NCBI GenBank assembly: GCA_964483375.1
Contig: CAZABJ010000002.1
Location: 62,001-126,000 of the forward strand
Source: JAUIEH01 sp964483375
GTDB lineage: Bacteria > Pseudomonadota > Alphaproteobacteria > Caulobacterales > Maricaulaceae
Reading direction: 5' to 3'
Length of the DNA stretch: 64,000 nucleotides
Part shown: piece after piece, positions 49,429 through 59,695 of the stretch
How the letters are laid out: every line of letters begins with the position of its first letter
Numbering within the stretch: the first letter of the stretch is position 1
The notes under the pieces: model-generated
The model's input: only the letters and a program-made list of their open reading frames with translations
Database searches by the model: none
What the model was told of the DNA's origin: nothing
Position numbers and translations under genes: made by a program

Positions 49429-51395
49429 CACGCGTCCCCCGACCGCGCGCGTTCCGCGGCGAAATTAGGATCGAGGAGCAACATTTCGCGCAAGATATCT
49501 CGGGCGGGCGGCGCCGCCGCGGCGCTGCCGCTCCCGCCATGCTCAACGATCAGCGCAATGGCGTAGCGCGGGCGCTCCACCGGGGCGAAGGCGACGAACA
49601 AGCCATGATCGCGCCGACGCCATGGCAAGTCCTCATTGCGGATCACGCCGGTGGCGCGCTCTTCTTCGGTGATGCGTCGCACCTGGCTCGTGCCGGTCTT
49701 GCCCGCCATGAGAACCCCGTCGATGTCGAGCCCATGTTGGTCCAACCGGTAGAACGCCGTGCCGCCCCATTCGTGGCAAACCGCCGTCATGGCGTCGACC
49801 ATGAGCGCGAGATGTTCGGGGTCCGCAAGCGGTCCGTCTTCGGGCATGGCCAATGGCTCGAAAGGCGCATCCCCAAGCATGACGCGCGGCTGGACGGGGC
49901 GTCCGCCATTGGCGATGCGCGCGGTCATGATCGCAAGCTGCAAAGGCGAGGCCAGCAAGAACCCTTGGCCGATGCCCGTGATGAGCGTTTCGCCCTGGGC
50001 CCAAGCCTCGCCGAAACGCGCGCGTTTCCACGCCTCAGTCGGCACGACGCCGGCCCGCGCGCCGGGCGTTTCCAAGTCATAGCGCTCGCCCAGTCCGAAA
50101 CGGCGCGCCTCCTCAGCGATCGCTTCGACGCCGATGCGCCTGGCGATCTCATAGAAATAGACGTCGCACGAACGCTTGATGGCGTCGCGCATGTCCATGC
50201 CGCCATGACCTTCTCGGCGCCAGCAGTGAAACCGCCGATCGCCAAGCGGCATGGAACCGTTGCAATAGACCCGCTCGTCCGGGCTGACGCCCGCCCGCAA
50301 CGCGGCCAGCGCCGTCACCATTTTGAAGGTCGACCCCGGCGGATACAGCCCCGTCAGAGGCTTGTTGAAGAGCGGCGCCCGTTCGTCATTCACAAGCGCC
50401 TGATAGGCGCGTTGGTGGATGCCTGCGGTGAACAGATTGGGGTCGAACCCAGGAGCGGAGACCAGGCACATGATTTCGCCCGTTTCCACGTCCAGTCCGA
50501 CCGCCGCGGCGCTTTCTCCGCGCAGGCGGTTCTGCGCGTAAGTCTGCACGCGCGCATCCAAGGTGAGGCGGATGTCCTCGCCCGGCACGGTGGGTCGGTC
50601 GAGCGAAACCTCGCGGACCACCCGGCCATACGCGTCCATCTCCACTCGCATTTCGCCCCAATCGCCCTGCAGACGCTCGTCTTGGGTCAGCTCGACGCCG
50701 GCGCGGCCGATGCGAAAATCCGGATGTTGGACAATGCGCGCAAGCGCGGCGCGGGCCTGGGAATCGGGCGCGACGTCCAGGCGTTCGTCTACGTGCTCCT
50801 GATTGGGTTTGGACACATACCCGACCACATGGGCGAAGGCCTCTGAGTCTCGGCGCGGGGCCCCTAACCGATCTGCGACGCCATAGACGCGGGTCTCCCC
50901 GGCCTTGGCGGTCACGCCGGGAAGATCGGGCCGCAAAGCGTTGATCCGCGCGAAGGATCCCCAATCCAGGTTCTCCGCGATCATCAATTGCCGATGCTGT
51001 GGGGCGAGCCTGACCCGACGAAGCACCGCATCAAAACGGGCGGGCTCGATCAGGCCGTCGGGTGAGAGCAATCGCAAAATGCGCTCAATCGCAACGGGTA
51101 TGTCCCCGCCCAGACGCTCGGGCACCACGATGAGCTGGTAGTTGTCCTCATTGCCGGCGATCTCGACGCCAAAGCGGTCGAGGATGCGCCCGCGACTGGG
51201 CGCTTGGGGCAAATGGTTGAATTGATTGTCGTCTGACAGCGTTTGGAATTGCTCGGACTGAACGACCTGCAACTGATAGAGCCGCGTCGCCAAGCCGCCG
51301 AACGTCCCAGCCCCCGCAACGCCGAGCACGATGGTGCGGCGGGTGAAGCTCTGCTTGCGCGGATCGCGTTTGGGGTCGCGGAGGAAAAAGCTCAT
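49428..51395 (-). CDS. mrdA: Penicillin-binding protein 2
   Basis: A 655-residue class B PBP: an N-terminal membrane helix (TIVLGVAGAGTFGGLATRL), a dimerisation/pedestal domain, and the transpeptidase domain. The active-site Ser is in GSTFKMVTALA (SxxK), followed by KRSCDVYFYE (SxN/D-like) and MAGKTGTSQV (KTG). It crosslinks peptidoglycan during elongation with RodA. It overlaps mreD by ATGA and rodA by one base. Confidence 0.96.
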   Translation of the reverse strand: MSFFLRDPKRDPRKQSFTRRTIVLGVAGAGTFGGLATRLYQLQVVQSEQFQTLSDDNQFNHLPQAPSRGRILDRFGVEIAGNEDNYQLIVVPERLGGDIPVAIERILRLLSPDGLIEPARFDAVLRRVRLAPQHRQLMIAENLDWGSFARINALRPDLPGVTAKAGETRVYGVADRLGAPRRDSEAFAHVVGYVSKPNQEHVDERLDVAPDSQARAALARIVQHPDFRIGRAGVELTQDERLQGDWGEMRVEMDAYGRVVREVSLDRPTVPGEDIRLTLDARVQTYAQNRLRGESAAAVGLDVETGEIMCLVSAPGFDPNLFTAGIHQRAYQALVNDERAPLFNKPLTGLYPPGSTFKMVTALAALRAGVSPDERVYCNGSMPLGDRRFHCWRREGHGGMDMRDAIKRSCDVYFYEIARRIGVEAIAEEARRFGLGERYDLETPGARAGVVPTEAWKRARFGEAWAQGETLITGIGQGFLLASPLQLAIMTARIANGGRPVQPRVMLGDAPFEPLAMPEDGPLADPEHLALMVDAMTAVCHEWGGTAFYRLDQHGLDIDGVLMAGKTGTSQVRRITEEERATGVIRNEDLPWRRRDHGLFVAFAPVERPRYAIALIVEHGGSGSAAAAPPARDILREMLLLDPNFAAERARSGDA

Positions 51396-51910
51396 GGCGC
51401 GGCGACCTCATGGGCGGCGACGCGTTCAAATCCGCCGAGCAAACGCGCGATGAACGGCCCCACCGCGACCGTTGCGACGGCCTGCCAGAACAAAGCGCTG
51501 ATGCTGGGCCGGAAGCCGAGCCCCGCCCAAGCGGTGAACCAAGACGCCGCGGCGGCGATGAATGTCGCGACGCCAAAGCCGATCCACACCGCCGCTCGGC
51601 TTTGCCCGGCGAGCGCTTCACGCTGCAACGCCCCTGCGCCATAGGCGACGAGACAGGCGAGCGCAAACGGTCCCAAGGGGCCGCCGCCGACGAAATCTTG
51701 AAACAGGCCGAGGGCGAATGCGGCGACGCTGGCTTGAACGCTGGGCTGCAGGGCTCCCCACATGTAAGCGGGGACGAGAATGATCCACGGCATCGGCGCG
51801 TCGATGGGGCCGACCCGCGCCTGGGCCGTCCAGATGATCACGCCGATTACGCCGATCAAGAGCCCGCCCGCCAGATTGAGCCCGGGCGACGGGCGCACCG
51901 CCATCCTCAC
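51392..51910 (-). CDS. mreD: Rod-shape protein MreD
   Basis: A 172-residue inner-membrane protein with five to six helices and the MreD pattern LVPAYMWGALQPSVQASVAAFALGLFQDFVGGGPLGPFALACLV. It bridges MreC and the cytoplasmic MreB filament to the elongasome. Both ends overlap neighbours by ATGA, indicating coupled translation. Confidence 0.92.
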   Translation of the reverse strand: MRMAVRPSPGLNLAGGLLIGVIGVIIWTAQARVGPIDAPMPWIILVPAYMWGALQPSVQASVAAFALGLFQDFVGGGPLGPFALACLVAYGAGALQREALAGQSRAAVWIGFGVATFIAAAASWFTAWAGLGFRPSISALFWQAVATVAVGPFIARLLGGFERVAAHEVAAP

Positions 51911-52839
51911 CCGTCATTCTCCCCTGCGCTGGCCACGCGTGCTCCGCCGGCTTCCTCCTGCGGGGCGTCGCCGTCCTCTCCTTCCGCGACCGCAGGCTCT
52001 TCCTCAGGCGGCGGAGGATAGTTGAAGCGCACCACACGCACCTGATCGACGGGCGCATCAGCGGAGTAAAGCCTCACCCGCCAAACCCCGGAGTCGTCAT
52101 TATAGGCGACGCCGACGGCAAGACCGCGGGGCAATTGCCCGGCGTCTCCGGACGTCGCGATGCGATCGCCCTCGCGCAGCCCGTGGCCGCGCGGCAGAAA
52201 CTCCAAGAGCGGGTTGTCGGTGTTGTCGCCCACCAAAATCGCGCGGGTGTCGTTGCGGTCGGCGAGCACGGGGATCCGGCTGTCGGGATCGGTGAGCATC
52301 AAGATGCGGGCGGACCGGGCGCCGGCGGACACCACCCGACCGACGAGACCGCGCTCAGACATCGCAGCTTGGCCGCGGCGCACGCCCTGGTCGCGACCGG
52401 CGTTCAGCAAGCGAGACCGCACGAAGGGGCCCGCGGTTTCCGCGACCACGCGCGCCACGACGGCCTCCGCGTCCGGATCGGGCAGAGCGTTCAACAGACG
52501 CTCATAGCGTTGCATCTTATCGCTCATGGCGAGGGCGAGATCGCGCCAATCGCGGAGGATTTCGTTCTCCCGCCGCAGGCGCTCGTTTTCGGCGTGCACC
52601 CGGAAATGGCTTGAAACGCCGTCGCCCAGACGACGCAAGGCGGAGAACGGGGCGCCGGCGACGTTTTGGGCTGGGGCGAGATTGTCGTCCACGACCCCTC
52701 GTCCGGCGTCCACCCAGGCCGCGTCACGCGTGAAGACGGTCAGACCGATTGCAGCCAGCGCCAGAAACACGACCGCCATCCGGGCGAAGGGCCCGCCTAA
52801 CCGAATTGGCGCTCGGCCTTTGCGGCGCCGATCAACCAT
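51907..52839 (-). CDS. mreC: Rod-shape protein MreC
   Basis: A 310-residue periplasmic protein anchored by one N-terminal helix (MAVVFLALAAIGLTVF). A coiled coil (VHAENERLRRENEILRDW) precedes the beta-rich MreC domain with GRDQGVRRGQAAMSERGLVGRVV and LTDPDSRIPVLADRNDTRAIL. An extra acidic, Pro-rich tail (PPPPEEEPAVAEGEDGDAPQEEAGG) ends the protein, longer than in E. coli. It scaffolds PBP2 activation. It overlaps mreD by four bases and follows mreB by 21. Confidence 0.94.
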   Translation of the reverse strand: MVDRRRKGRAPIRLGGPFARMAVVFLALAAIGLTVFTRDAAWVDAGRGVVDDNLAPAQNVAGAPFSALRRLGDGVSSHFRVHAENERLRRENEILRDWRDLALAMSDKMQRYERLLNALPDPDAEAVVARVVAETAGPFVRSRLLNAGRDQGVRRGQAAMSERGLVGRVVSAGARSARILMLTDPDSRIPVLADRNDTRAILVGDNTDNPLLEFLPRGHGLREGDRIATSGDAGQLPRGLAVGVAYNDDSGVWRVRLYSADAPVDQVRVVRFNYPPPPEEEPAVAEGEDGDAPQEEAGGARVASAGENDG

Positions 52840-52860
52840 GGTTGGGGCTCCCGCCTCCTG

Positions 52861-54039
<1,179 letters not shown>

Positions 54040-54750
54040 TCATTGCGAGGATTCGCGCCTGCGTAACATATGCCGCGCGTAAAGCATCACGCCCAACCAA
54101 AGCGCGGCCACCGCGATCAGAGCGGCGGCCACACGCCAGTCGCCGCCTGTGATGAGCTCCACCAGCCCCGACCCGGCGAACGCCACGAACGCGGTTTTCG
54201 GAATCACCCCCACCCCGGTGCCCGCCAGGAAGGACAAAAAACGCATATGGGACACGCCGGCGGCCACATTCACGACGATGAAGGGCGCGGAGGGCACGAT
54301 GCGAACCAACATCGCGGCGAAAAATCCGTTCCGGCCGACGAATTGCGACAGCCGGTTCGCCGTCTCCCCGCCATAGCGCTTCAACATGTCCGCGCCGAAG
54401 GACCGGCCAAGCCAAAAATTCACGCTGGCCGACACCAGCGTTGCGATCCAGGCGTAAGCAAAGCCGCGGCTGGGCCCGAACGCCACGACCGCCGCGGCGA
54501 TGAGCACGAATTGCGGGGCGCCGATGAATGCGGCGAGAACGAACACCAAGATTGTGGCGGGCAGCCCCCACGGGCTGTCGGCGTTCTCTTGCAGCCATAT
54601 GATAAGCGGGGCGTCGTCCTCGTCGAAAACTGCGGTCGTTTTTCCAAGCACGAACACCAAAGCGACCCCGGCGAACAACGCAATGGAGACCGCGATCGCG
54701 CGAATGGCGCGGGCGTCGAGATTGTTCAAAAACCGAAGAAACGCGTTCAT
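54040..54750 (-). CDS. TVP38/TMEM64 family (DedA-like) membrane protein
   Basis: The start is ATG 54750, giving 236 residues. Six or so hydrophobic helices; the family core is AAFIGAPQFVLIAAAVVAFGPSRGFAYAWIATLVSASVNFWLGRSFG, then RNGFFAAMLVRIVPSAPFIVVNVAAGVSHM. Related DedA/VTT-domain proteins flip lipids or support membrane potential. Lies downstream of and convergent with nothing; a ~410-base gene-poor space precedes it. Confidence 0.9.
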   Translation of the reverse strand: MNAFLRFLNNLDARAIRAIAVSIALFAGVALVFVLGKTTAVFDEDDAPLIIWLQENADSPWGLPATILVFVLAAFIGAPQFVLIAAAVVAFGPSRGFAYAWIATLVSASVNFWLGRSFGADMLKRYGGETANRLSQFVGRNGFFAAMLVRIVPSAPFIVVNVAAGVSHMRFLSFLAGTGVGVIPKTAFVAFAGSGLVELITGGDWRVAAALIAVAALWLGVMLYARHMLRRRESSQ

Positions 54751-54910
54751 GCACAAGCCTGTCGCGGGGAAACCCGCCCTATAGCGGCTCGCCCTGAGTT
54801 CCGCCACATCCTGCCTCAGAACCCCTTTCGGTTCCTTTGACGCAGAACGGCGACCTCGATCCAAAAATCGCAGCTCTCAGGAAAGGCAAACCACGCTCGG
54901 GGTTCGCTGC

Positions 54911-55080
54911 TTAGAAGATAAGCGCCAAGTGGTCGGCGGGGCCGCCAATGATCAATCCCAGCCTGAAAAACACATGCGGGGCGAACGCCGCCCCGAAAAT
55001 TGGACCCCAAAGAGACCGCGATTGGTGCGATGATGGAGGTCAGCGACGCGATGCCGATAGGGCCGGCGCCACGTCCATCA
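54911..55080 (-). pseudogene. Possible frameshifted 3' remnant of an MFS transporter gene
   Basis: The 410-base space between ilvC and the TVP38 gene has no intact gene. On the minus strand, one frame reads GAGPIGIASLTSIIAPIAVSLG (about 55080-55010) and the next frame continues GPIFGAAFAPHVFFRLGLIIGG to a TAA at 54911. Joined by one frameshift these resemble the last two helices of TetA-like MFS transporters. The segment is short, so chance is possible. The rest of the space shows nothing recognisable. Confidence 0.3.
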
Positions 55081-55160
55081 TAACGGGTATGGCGGGGAAG
55101 CGAGTAGCGAGGAACGTCGTGTTCCCGGCGAGCTCGTCTTCAGACTTCTCCAGCTCGATG

Positions 55161-56150
55161 TCAGCCCTTTAACTTCTCCGCCAGCGCCTTTGCCGGGGTT
55201 TCGATGGGATGCTCTTTTTGGGCGGCGCGGCGTTTGAGGAAATCGGGCTTGCCGGCGCGGGCTTCGGCCATCCAGGCGCGAGCGAAATCGCCGGATTGAA
55301 TGTCGGCCAAGGCCGTGCGCATGGCGGCTTTGGCCTCCTCGCCGATGACGCTGGGGCCGGTGCGATAGGCGCCGAACTCCGCGGTGTCGGAAATGGCCTC
55401 ATACATGGACGCGATTCCGCGATCGTGAATAAGGTCGGCGATGAGCTTCACCTCTTTGAGCACGTCGTAATAGGCCATATGCGGGGAGACCCCGCCCTCT
55501 TCGACCAAAATGGTCCAGGCCGCGCGGATGAGCTCGATCAAGCCGCCGCACAGCACCGTCTGTTCGCCATAAAGGTCGGCGACGCATTCCTCGGCGAAGC
55601 TCGTCTGCATGATCCCCACACGCCCCCCGCCAATGGCGGCGGCGTAGGAGAGCACCAGATCGAAGGCGCGTCCGCTTGCGTCCTGATGGGCCGCGACGAT
55701 GCAAGCGAGCCCTGAACCGGCTTCGAAATTCGCCCGCAGGGTTCGGCCCGGGCCTTTCGGCGCGCACAGCAAGACGTCCACCCCGTTCGGCGGGCTGACA
55801 TAGCCGAAATGCACAGCAAAGCCATGGGCGAACATCAACGCATCACCGGGTCGCAAATGCGGCGCGATATCGCGTTCATAGATGTCCGGCTGGGCCTCAT
55901 CCGGCGCGAGCAACATCACCACGTCCGCCCATTCCGTCGCCGCCGCGGTGGGCAAAGCCCGGATCCCGTCGCGTTCGGCTTGGGCGCCTTTGTCGGAGCC
56001 CTCACGCACGCCCGCCGCCACCTCGACGCCTCGGTCCTTCAGATTAAGCGCGTGCGCGCGACCCTGATTGCCGTAGCCGATAATCGCGACAGTCCGCTCG
56101 CGAATGAGGGAAAGGTCGCAGTCTTCCTCCCGCCAAACACGAAAACTCAT
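55161..56150 (-). CDS. ilvC: Ketol-acid reductoisomerase
   Basis: This 329-residue class I enzyme has an N-terminal Rossmann domain (TVAIIGYGNQGRAHALNLKDRG). The C-terminal knotted helical domain contains the magnesium/substrate ligands in EECVADLYGEQTVLCGG, VLKEVKLIADLI and MYEAISDTAEFGAY. It converts acetolactate to dihydroxyisovalerate with NAD(P)H in valine/leucine/isoleucine synthesis. The cofactor-specificity loop reads REGSDKGAQAE, unlike the common RxGSxSW pattern, so cofactor preference may be shifted. No other ilv genes are adjacent. Confidence 0.95.
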   Translation of the reverse strand: MSFRVWREEDCDLSLIRERTVAIIGYGNQGRAHALNLKDRGVEVAAGVREGSDKGAQAERDGIRALPTAAATEWADVVMLLAPDEAQPDIYERDIAPHLRPGDALMFAHGFAVHFGYVSPPNGVDVLLCAPKGPGRTLRANFEAGSGLACIVAAHQDASGRAFDLVLSYAAAIGGGRVGIMQTSFAEECVADLYGEQTVLCGGLIELIRAAWTILVEEGGVSPHMAYYDVLKEVKLIADLIHDRGIASMYEAISDTAEFGAYRTGPSVIGEEAKAAMRTALADIQSGDFARAWMAEARAGKPDFLKRRAAQKEHPIETPAKALAEKLKG

Positions 56151-56190
56151 GACGTCGCAACGCTAGCGGCGGGGCGGACGGGCGGAGGGT

Positions 56191-57153
56191 TCATCGGGGC
56201 GTCTCCTTGCGGTTGACCGAAGCGTCGCCGGAGGGGCGAGAGGCGCCCACCCAAATCGCCGCGGCGGCGGGGACATCATCTGGGACAGCGCGGCGCCAGT
56301 CCCTCATTTGATTGCGGAACCACGTGCGCTGCCGCTTGGCGTAGCGCCGGCTTTCAAGCGCGATCCGAGCGGCGGTTTCGTCTGCGGAGGCATCGCCGTC
56401 GAGCATGGCTTGAACAGCTGCAACGCCGATCGCTTTCATCGCCGGAAGGTCGGGATCAAGTCCCCGGGCGAGCAGCGTGCGAACCTCCTCCGCCGCTTGG
56501 GACGTCAGCATGCGCCGCGCACGCGCCGCAATGCGCGCGTCCAGCGTCGCGACGTCGCGCTCCAGAACAAGGCCTCGCCAGGCGCCCGGACGAAGCGGGG
56601 GGTCCGAGGAGGCGGCGCGCCACGCCGTCATCGTCCGGTCCGTGCCCCAGCACACCTCGAGAAGTCGCGTCAGTCGCTGCCGATCGAGCCCCAATATCTG
56701 GCGCGTCGCGTCCGGATCGGCGCTCTCCGCCGCCGCACGCAGCCCTCTCACGCCCTCAGCTTCGAAAAGCGCCGCCACCTTCGCGCGCGCCTCCGAGCTG
56801 GGCTGAGGAATGGGAGACAGCCCTTCGGTCAACGCCTTGAAGTAGAGCCCCGTGCCGCCGACGAATATGACCGGACGGTCCTGCGCGCGCGCCGCGTCCA
56901 GCTCGGCGCAAGCGGCGGCGAGCCATCGGGCGGTGGAATAGCGTTCCGCCGCATCGATGCACCCGTAAAGCCGATGCGGCGCGCGGGCCACGTCCTCACC
57001 GCCCGGACGGGCGGTCAGGATAAGGAGGTCTGCGTAAACCTGCATGGAGTCAGCATTGATAACGCACGCACCGGTCTGCTCGGCGAGGGCGAGCGCCAAC
57101 GCGCTCTTGCCTGAAGCGGTGGGACCGGCGATGAGAAGCGCCGTTTCAGTCAT
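56191..57153 (-). CDS. miaA: tRNA dimethylallyltransferase
   Basis: The start is ATG 57153 (MTETALLIAGPTASGKSALALAL), giving 320 residues. P-loop GPTASGKS, then INADSMQVYADLLILTARP, APHRLYGCIDAAERYS and VGGTGLYFKALTEGL, with the C-terminal RYAKRQRTWFRNQM basic motif. It adds the dimethylallyl group to A37 of tRNAs that read U-starting codons. It is divergent from serB (63 bases between starts), an arrangement seen in other alphaproteobacteria. Confidence 0.95.
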   Translation of the reverse strand: MTETALLIAGPTASGKSALALALAEQTGACVINADSMQVYADLLILTARPGGEDVARAPHRLYGCIDAAERYSTARWLAAACAELDAARAQDRPVIFVGGTGLYFKALTEGLSPIPQPSSEARAKVAALFEAEGVRGLRAAAESADPDATRQILGLDRQRLTRLLEVCWGTDRTMTAWRAASSDPPLRPGAWRGLVLERDVATLDARIAARARRMLTSQAAEEVRTLLARGLDPDLPAMKAIGVAAVQAMLDGDASADETAARIALESRRYAKRQRTWFRNQMRDWRRAVPDDVPAAAAIWVGASRPSGDASVNRKETPR

Positions 57154-57216
57154 CGTCGCGTTATAGCCTGAACCGAGCCCAAGGCAGCCCTCCGCCTTCT
57201 TCGCCCTCGCCAACCC

Positions 57217-58137
57217 ATGAGGCGCCGCGTGCCCATCACCGTCATCATCTGTGCGGCCCGCGCGTCCGGTTTGTGGAAAGACACGATTGGGCCGGCGGCG
57301 GCGGCGTTCTCAACCATGACCTTATCCGGATCCGACACACTGGCGTCGCCGGACGATGCGATGGCGGCCATGGCGTACCACTTTACCGACGGCGACGCGG
57401 GCGCGGCTTTACGGGACATGCTCAGCGTGGCGTTCGCCAATAAGCCGGTGGACTGGTGCGTCCGCACCGCACCCTTCTCGACCCCGCGGCTTCTTGTTTG
57501 CGACATGGATTCAACCGTCATCAATTGCGAGTGCATTGATGAAATCGCCGACCTGGCGGGCTTGAAGCCGCAAGTCTCAGCGATCACCGAAGCGGCGATG
57601 CGCGGCGACCTCGATTTCGAGACGTCGCTGCGCGAACGGGTCGCGCTTCTGGCCGGCGTTCGGCTGGCGCAGCTTGAGACGGTTTGGCGCGACCGCGTCC
57701 GCCTCAATCCCGGGGCGCGGAGCCTCGTGCAAACGGTTAAGCGACACGGCGCGACAACGGCGCTGGTTTCCGGCGGTTTCACCTATTTTACAGAACGGGT
57801 GGCCGAAGCGGCCGGCTTCGACCGCCACCAGGCCAACACGCTGTTGGACAAAGACGGGGTGTTGACGGGAAAAGCGGCCGAGCCGCTGTTGGGCCGGGCC
57901 GCCAAACGCGAAGCCTTAGAGCAACGCCGCGCCGCCATCGGCGCGACGCGCGATGAGGTGGTGGTCATTGGGGATGGGGCGAACGACCTGGACATGATGG
58001 ACGCGGCGGGGCTCGCCATAGCCTATCGGGCGAAACCCGCGGTCCAAGCGCGCGCGCACGGCCGCATCGCCTCAGGCGATCTGCGAGCGGCGCTTCATTT
58101 CGCCGGCCTGCCTCCGCCTTTCGAACCCGATGTCTGA
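57217..58137 (+). CDS. serB: Phosphoserine phosphatase
   Basis: A 306-residue HAD-superfamily enzyme. The N-terminal ~90 residues are a less conserved regulatory region. The catalytic core has motif I VCDMDSTVINCECIDEIAD (both Asp residues), motif II ALVSGGFTYF, and motif III/IV VVVIGDGANDLDMMDAAG. It completes serine biosynthesis from 3-phosphoglycerate. Start uncertain (ATG 57217 or GTG 57229). It converges with the degP-like gene. Confidence 0.94.
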   Translation: MRRRVPITVIICAARASGLWKDTIGPAAAAFSTMTLSGSDTLASPDDAMAAMAYHFTDGDAGAALRDMLSVAFANKPVDWCVRTAPFSTPRLLVCDMDSTVINCECIDEIADLAGLKPQVSAITEAAMRGDLDFETSLRERVALLAGVRLAQLETVWRDRVRLNPGARSLVQTVKRHGATTALVSGGFTYFTERVAEAAGFDRHQANTLLDKDGVLTGKAAEPLLGRAAKREALEQRRAAIGATRDEVVVIGDGANDLDMMDAAGLAIAYRAKPAVQARAHGRIASGDLRAALHFAGLPPPFEPDV

Positions 58138-58148
58138 CTGCGAAGCGG

Positions 58149-59564
58149 TCACCCGCCGAATGGACGGATCGAGCTGAAGATCAACTCTCCATCCCGATTG
58201 ATGAGGACAAGCACCGGCAAGCCGTCTTGGGCGGCGACGCGCGCGCGCTCCGCAGCCTGGTTGGGGTCGCTGACCGCCTCCCAGCTCACTTCTTCGATGA
58301 CGTCGCCGGCGCGAACTTTACCGGCGGCGTCGCTGTCGGGGTCCACATAGGTGATGACGACGCCCGCCGCGCCGGAATCAATCCGGTAGCGGCGAATTAG
58401 GGTTTCGGTGAGCGGCGCGACCGTGACGCCCAGCACGGTCGGCACGGCTTGGGCGTCCGCCGGGGGCTCGGGAAGCTCGCCCGTATTCACGCCGAAGCCC
58501 TCTTCTTCGAGCCGTTCAATGGTGATTTCGACCGCGAAGCGCTGGCGCTGCCGCAAAAACTCCACCGTCACCGTTTCACCCACCGGCGCCTCGGCGGCGA
58601 GGCGGGTGAGTTGTCGGTCATTGTCGATATCCCGACCGTCAAAGCTGAGAATCAAATCGCCTGGGCGCAGACCCGCGCGTTCGGCGGGACTGTCGGCGGT
58701 GACGCTGGAAACGAGCGCGCCGCGCGGGCTGTCCAGCGCATAGCTCTCTGCAATCGCCGCGGTGACTTCTTGGATGCGCACGCCCAACCAACCGCGACGG
58801 GTTTCGCCATAGGCCAAAAGCTGGTCGACCACGGTGGTGGCGAGGTTTGACGGGATCGAAAAGCCGATGCCGACCGACCCGCCGGACGGCGACAGGATGG
58901 CGGAGTTCACGCCGATGACGTCGCCGCGCAGGTTGAACAGCGGGCCGCCGGAATTGCCCTGATTGATCGCCGCGTCGGTTTGGATGAAATCGTCATATTG
59001 ACCGGACTGGATGTCGCGGTTGCGCGCGGAAACCACGCCCACGGACACCGAATTGCCCAACCCGAACGGGTTGCCGATGGCCACGACCCAATCGCCGACC
59101 CGCGCGCCGTCGGAATCGCCGAAGCGGACGAAAGGCAGCAGCTGACTATGGCTCACGCGCAAAACGGCGAGGTCTGTCGCAGGGTCTCGCCCCACCAGCT
59201 CGGCGTTGAGCGTCAGGCCGTCGGCGAAGGCGATTTCTATCTCGTCGGCGTTTTCGATGACGTGGTTGTTGGTGACGATCACGCCTTGGGGGTCGATGAC
59301 GAAGCCTGAGCCGAGCGAGGAGGTCGAGCGCGACGGCCCGTGGAGATACTCGTTGAAGCGTTCCAAGGGGGAGCCGGGCGGGAAAGGCGGCAAGCCTCCG
59401 CCGACGCTTTCGCGCGTTCGAATATTCACCACGGCCGGGGAAAGCCGCTCGACAAGTTCGGCGAACCCGTCGCTCGGCGCCTGGGCGGCGGCCGGGACGG
59501 TCAAGGGCGCGGCGAGTATCGCCACGGAAGCGAGCGCCAGTAAGACGCGCCGGACAGCGAACAT
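58149..59564 (-). CDS. DegP/Do-family periplasmic serine protease
   Basis: A 471-residue protein with a signal peptide ending VPAAAQA. Trypsin-like catalytic triad: His in TNNHVIENADEIEIAF, Asp in DPATDLAVLRV, Ser in NQGNSGGPLFNLRGDVIG. Two PDZ domains follow (RRGWLGVRIQEV with GLRPGDLILSFDGRDI, then GVTVAPLTETLIRRYRIDS). It acts as protease and chaperone for misfolded outer-membrane proteins. It is downstream of hflKC in the same direction, separated by 131 bases that contain a strong inverted repeat. Confidence 0.94.
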   Translation of the reverse strand: MFAVRRVLLALASVAILAAPLTVPAAAQAPSDGFAELVERLSPAVVNIRTRESVGGGLPPFPPGSPLERFNEYLHGPSRSTSSLGSGFVIDPQGVIVTNNHVIENADEIEIAFADGLTLNAELVGRDPATDLAVLRVSHSQLLPFVRFGDSDGARVGDWVVAIGNPFGLGNSVSVGVVSARNRDIQSGQYDDFIQTDAAINQGNSGGPLFNLRGDVIGVNSAILSPSGGSVGIGFSIPSNLATTVVDQLLAYGETRRGWLGVRIQEVTAAIAESYALDSPRGALVSSVTADSPAERAGLRPGDLILSFDGRDIDNDRQLTRLAAEAPVGETVTVEFLRQRQRFAVEITIERLEEEGFGVNTGELPEPPADAQAVPTVLGVTVAPLTETLIRRYRIDSGAAGVVITYVDPDSDAAGKVRAGDVIEEVSWEAVSDPNQAAERARVAAQDGLPVLVLINRDGELIFSSIRPFGG

Positions 59565-59662
59565 GGATACGCGCTCCCAAAACGGCGTGCGAGCGGAGGC
59601 TCGCGCGGGGTAGGGCTTGGCCCGCTAGCTGAGCCGCTGGGCGCGGCTGAATCAAGGCGGTT

Positions 59663-59684
59663 GCGCGGCGCCGAGGCGCCGCGC
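59663..59684. repeat. Perfect inverted repeat between hflC and the degP-like gene
   Basis: GCGCGGCGCC at 59663-59672 and GGCGCCGCGC at 59675-59684 are perfect ten-base arms separated by two bases; a hairpin would form with a four-base loop. On the minus strand it lies 12 bases past the hflC stop with no T-run after it. It may slow or end hflKC transcription or stabilise the mRNA end. Confidence 0.55.
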
Positions 59685-59695
59685 TGTTTCAAACC

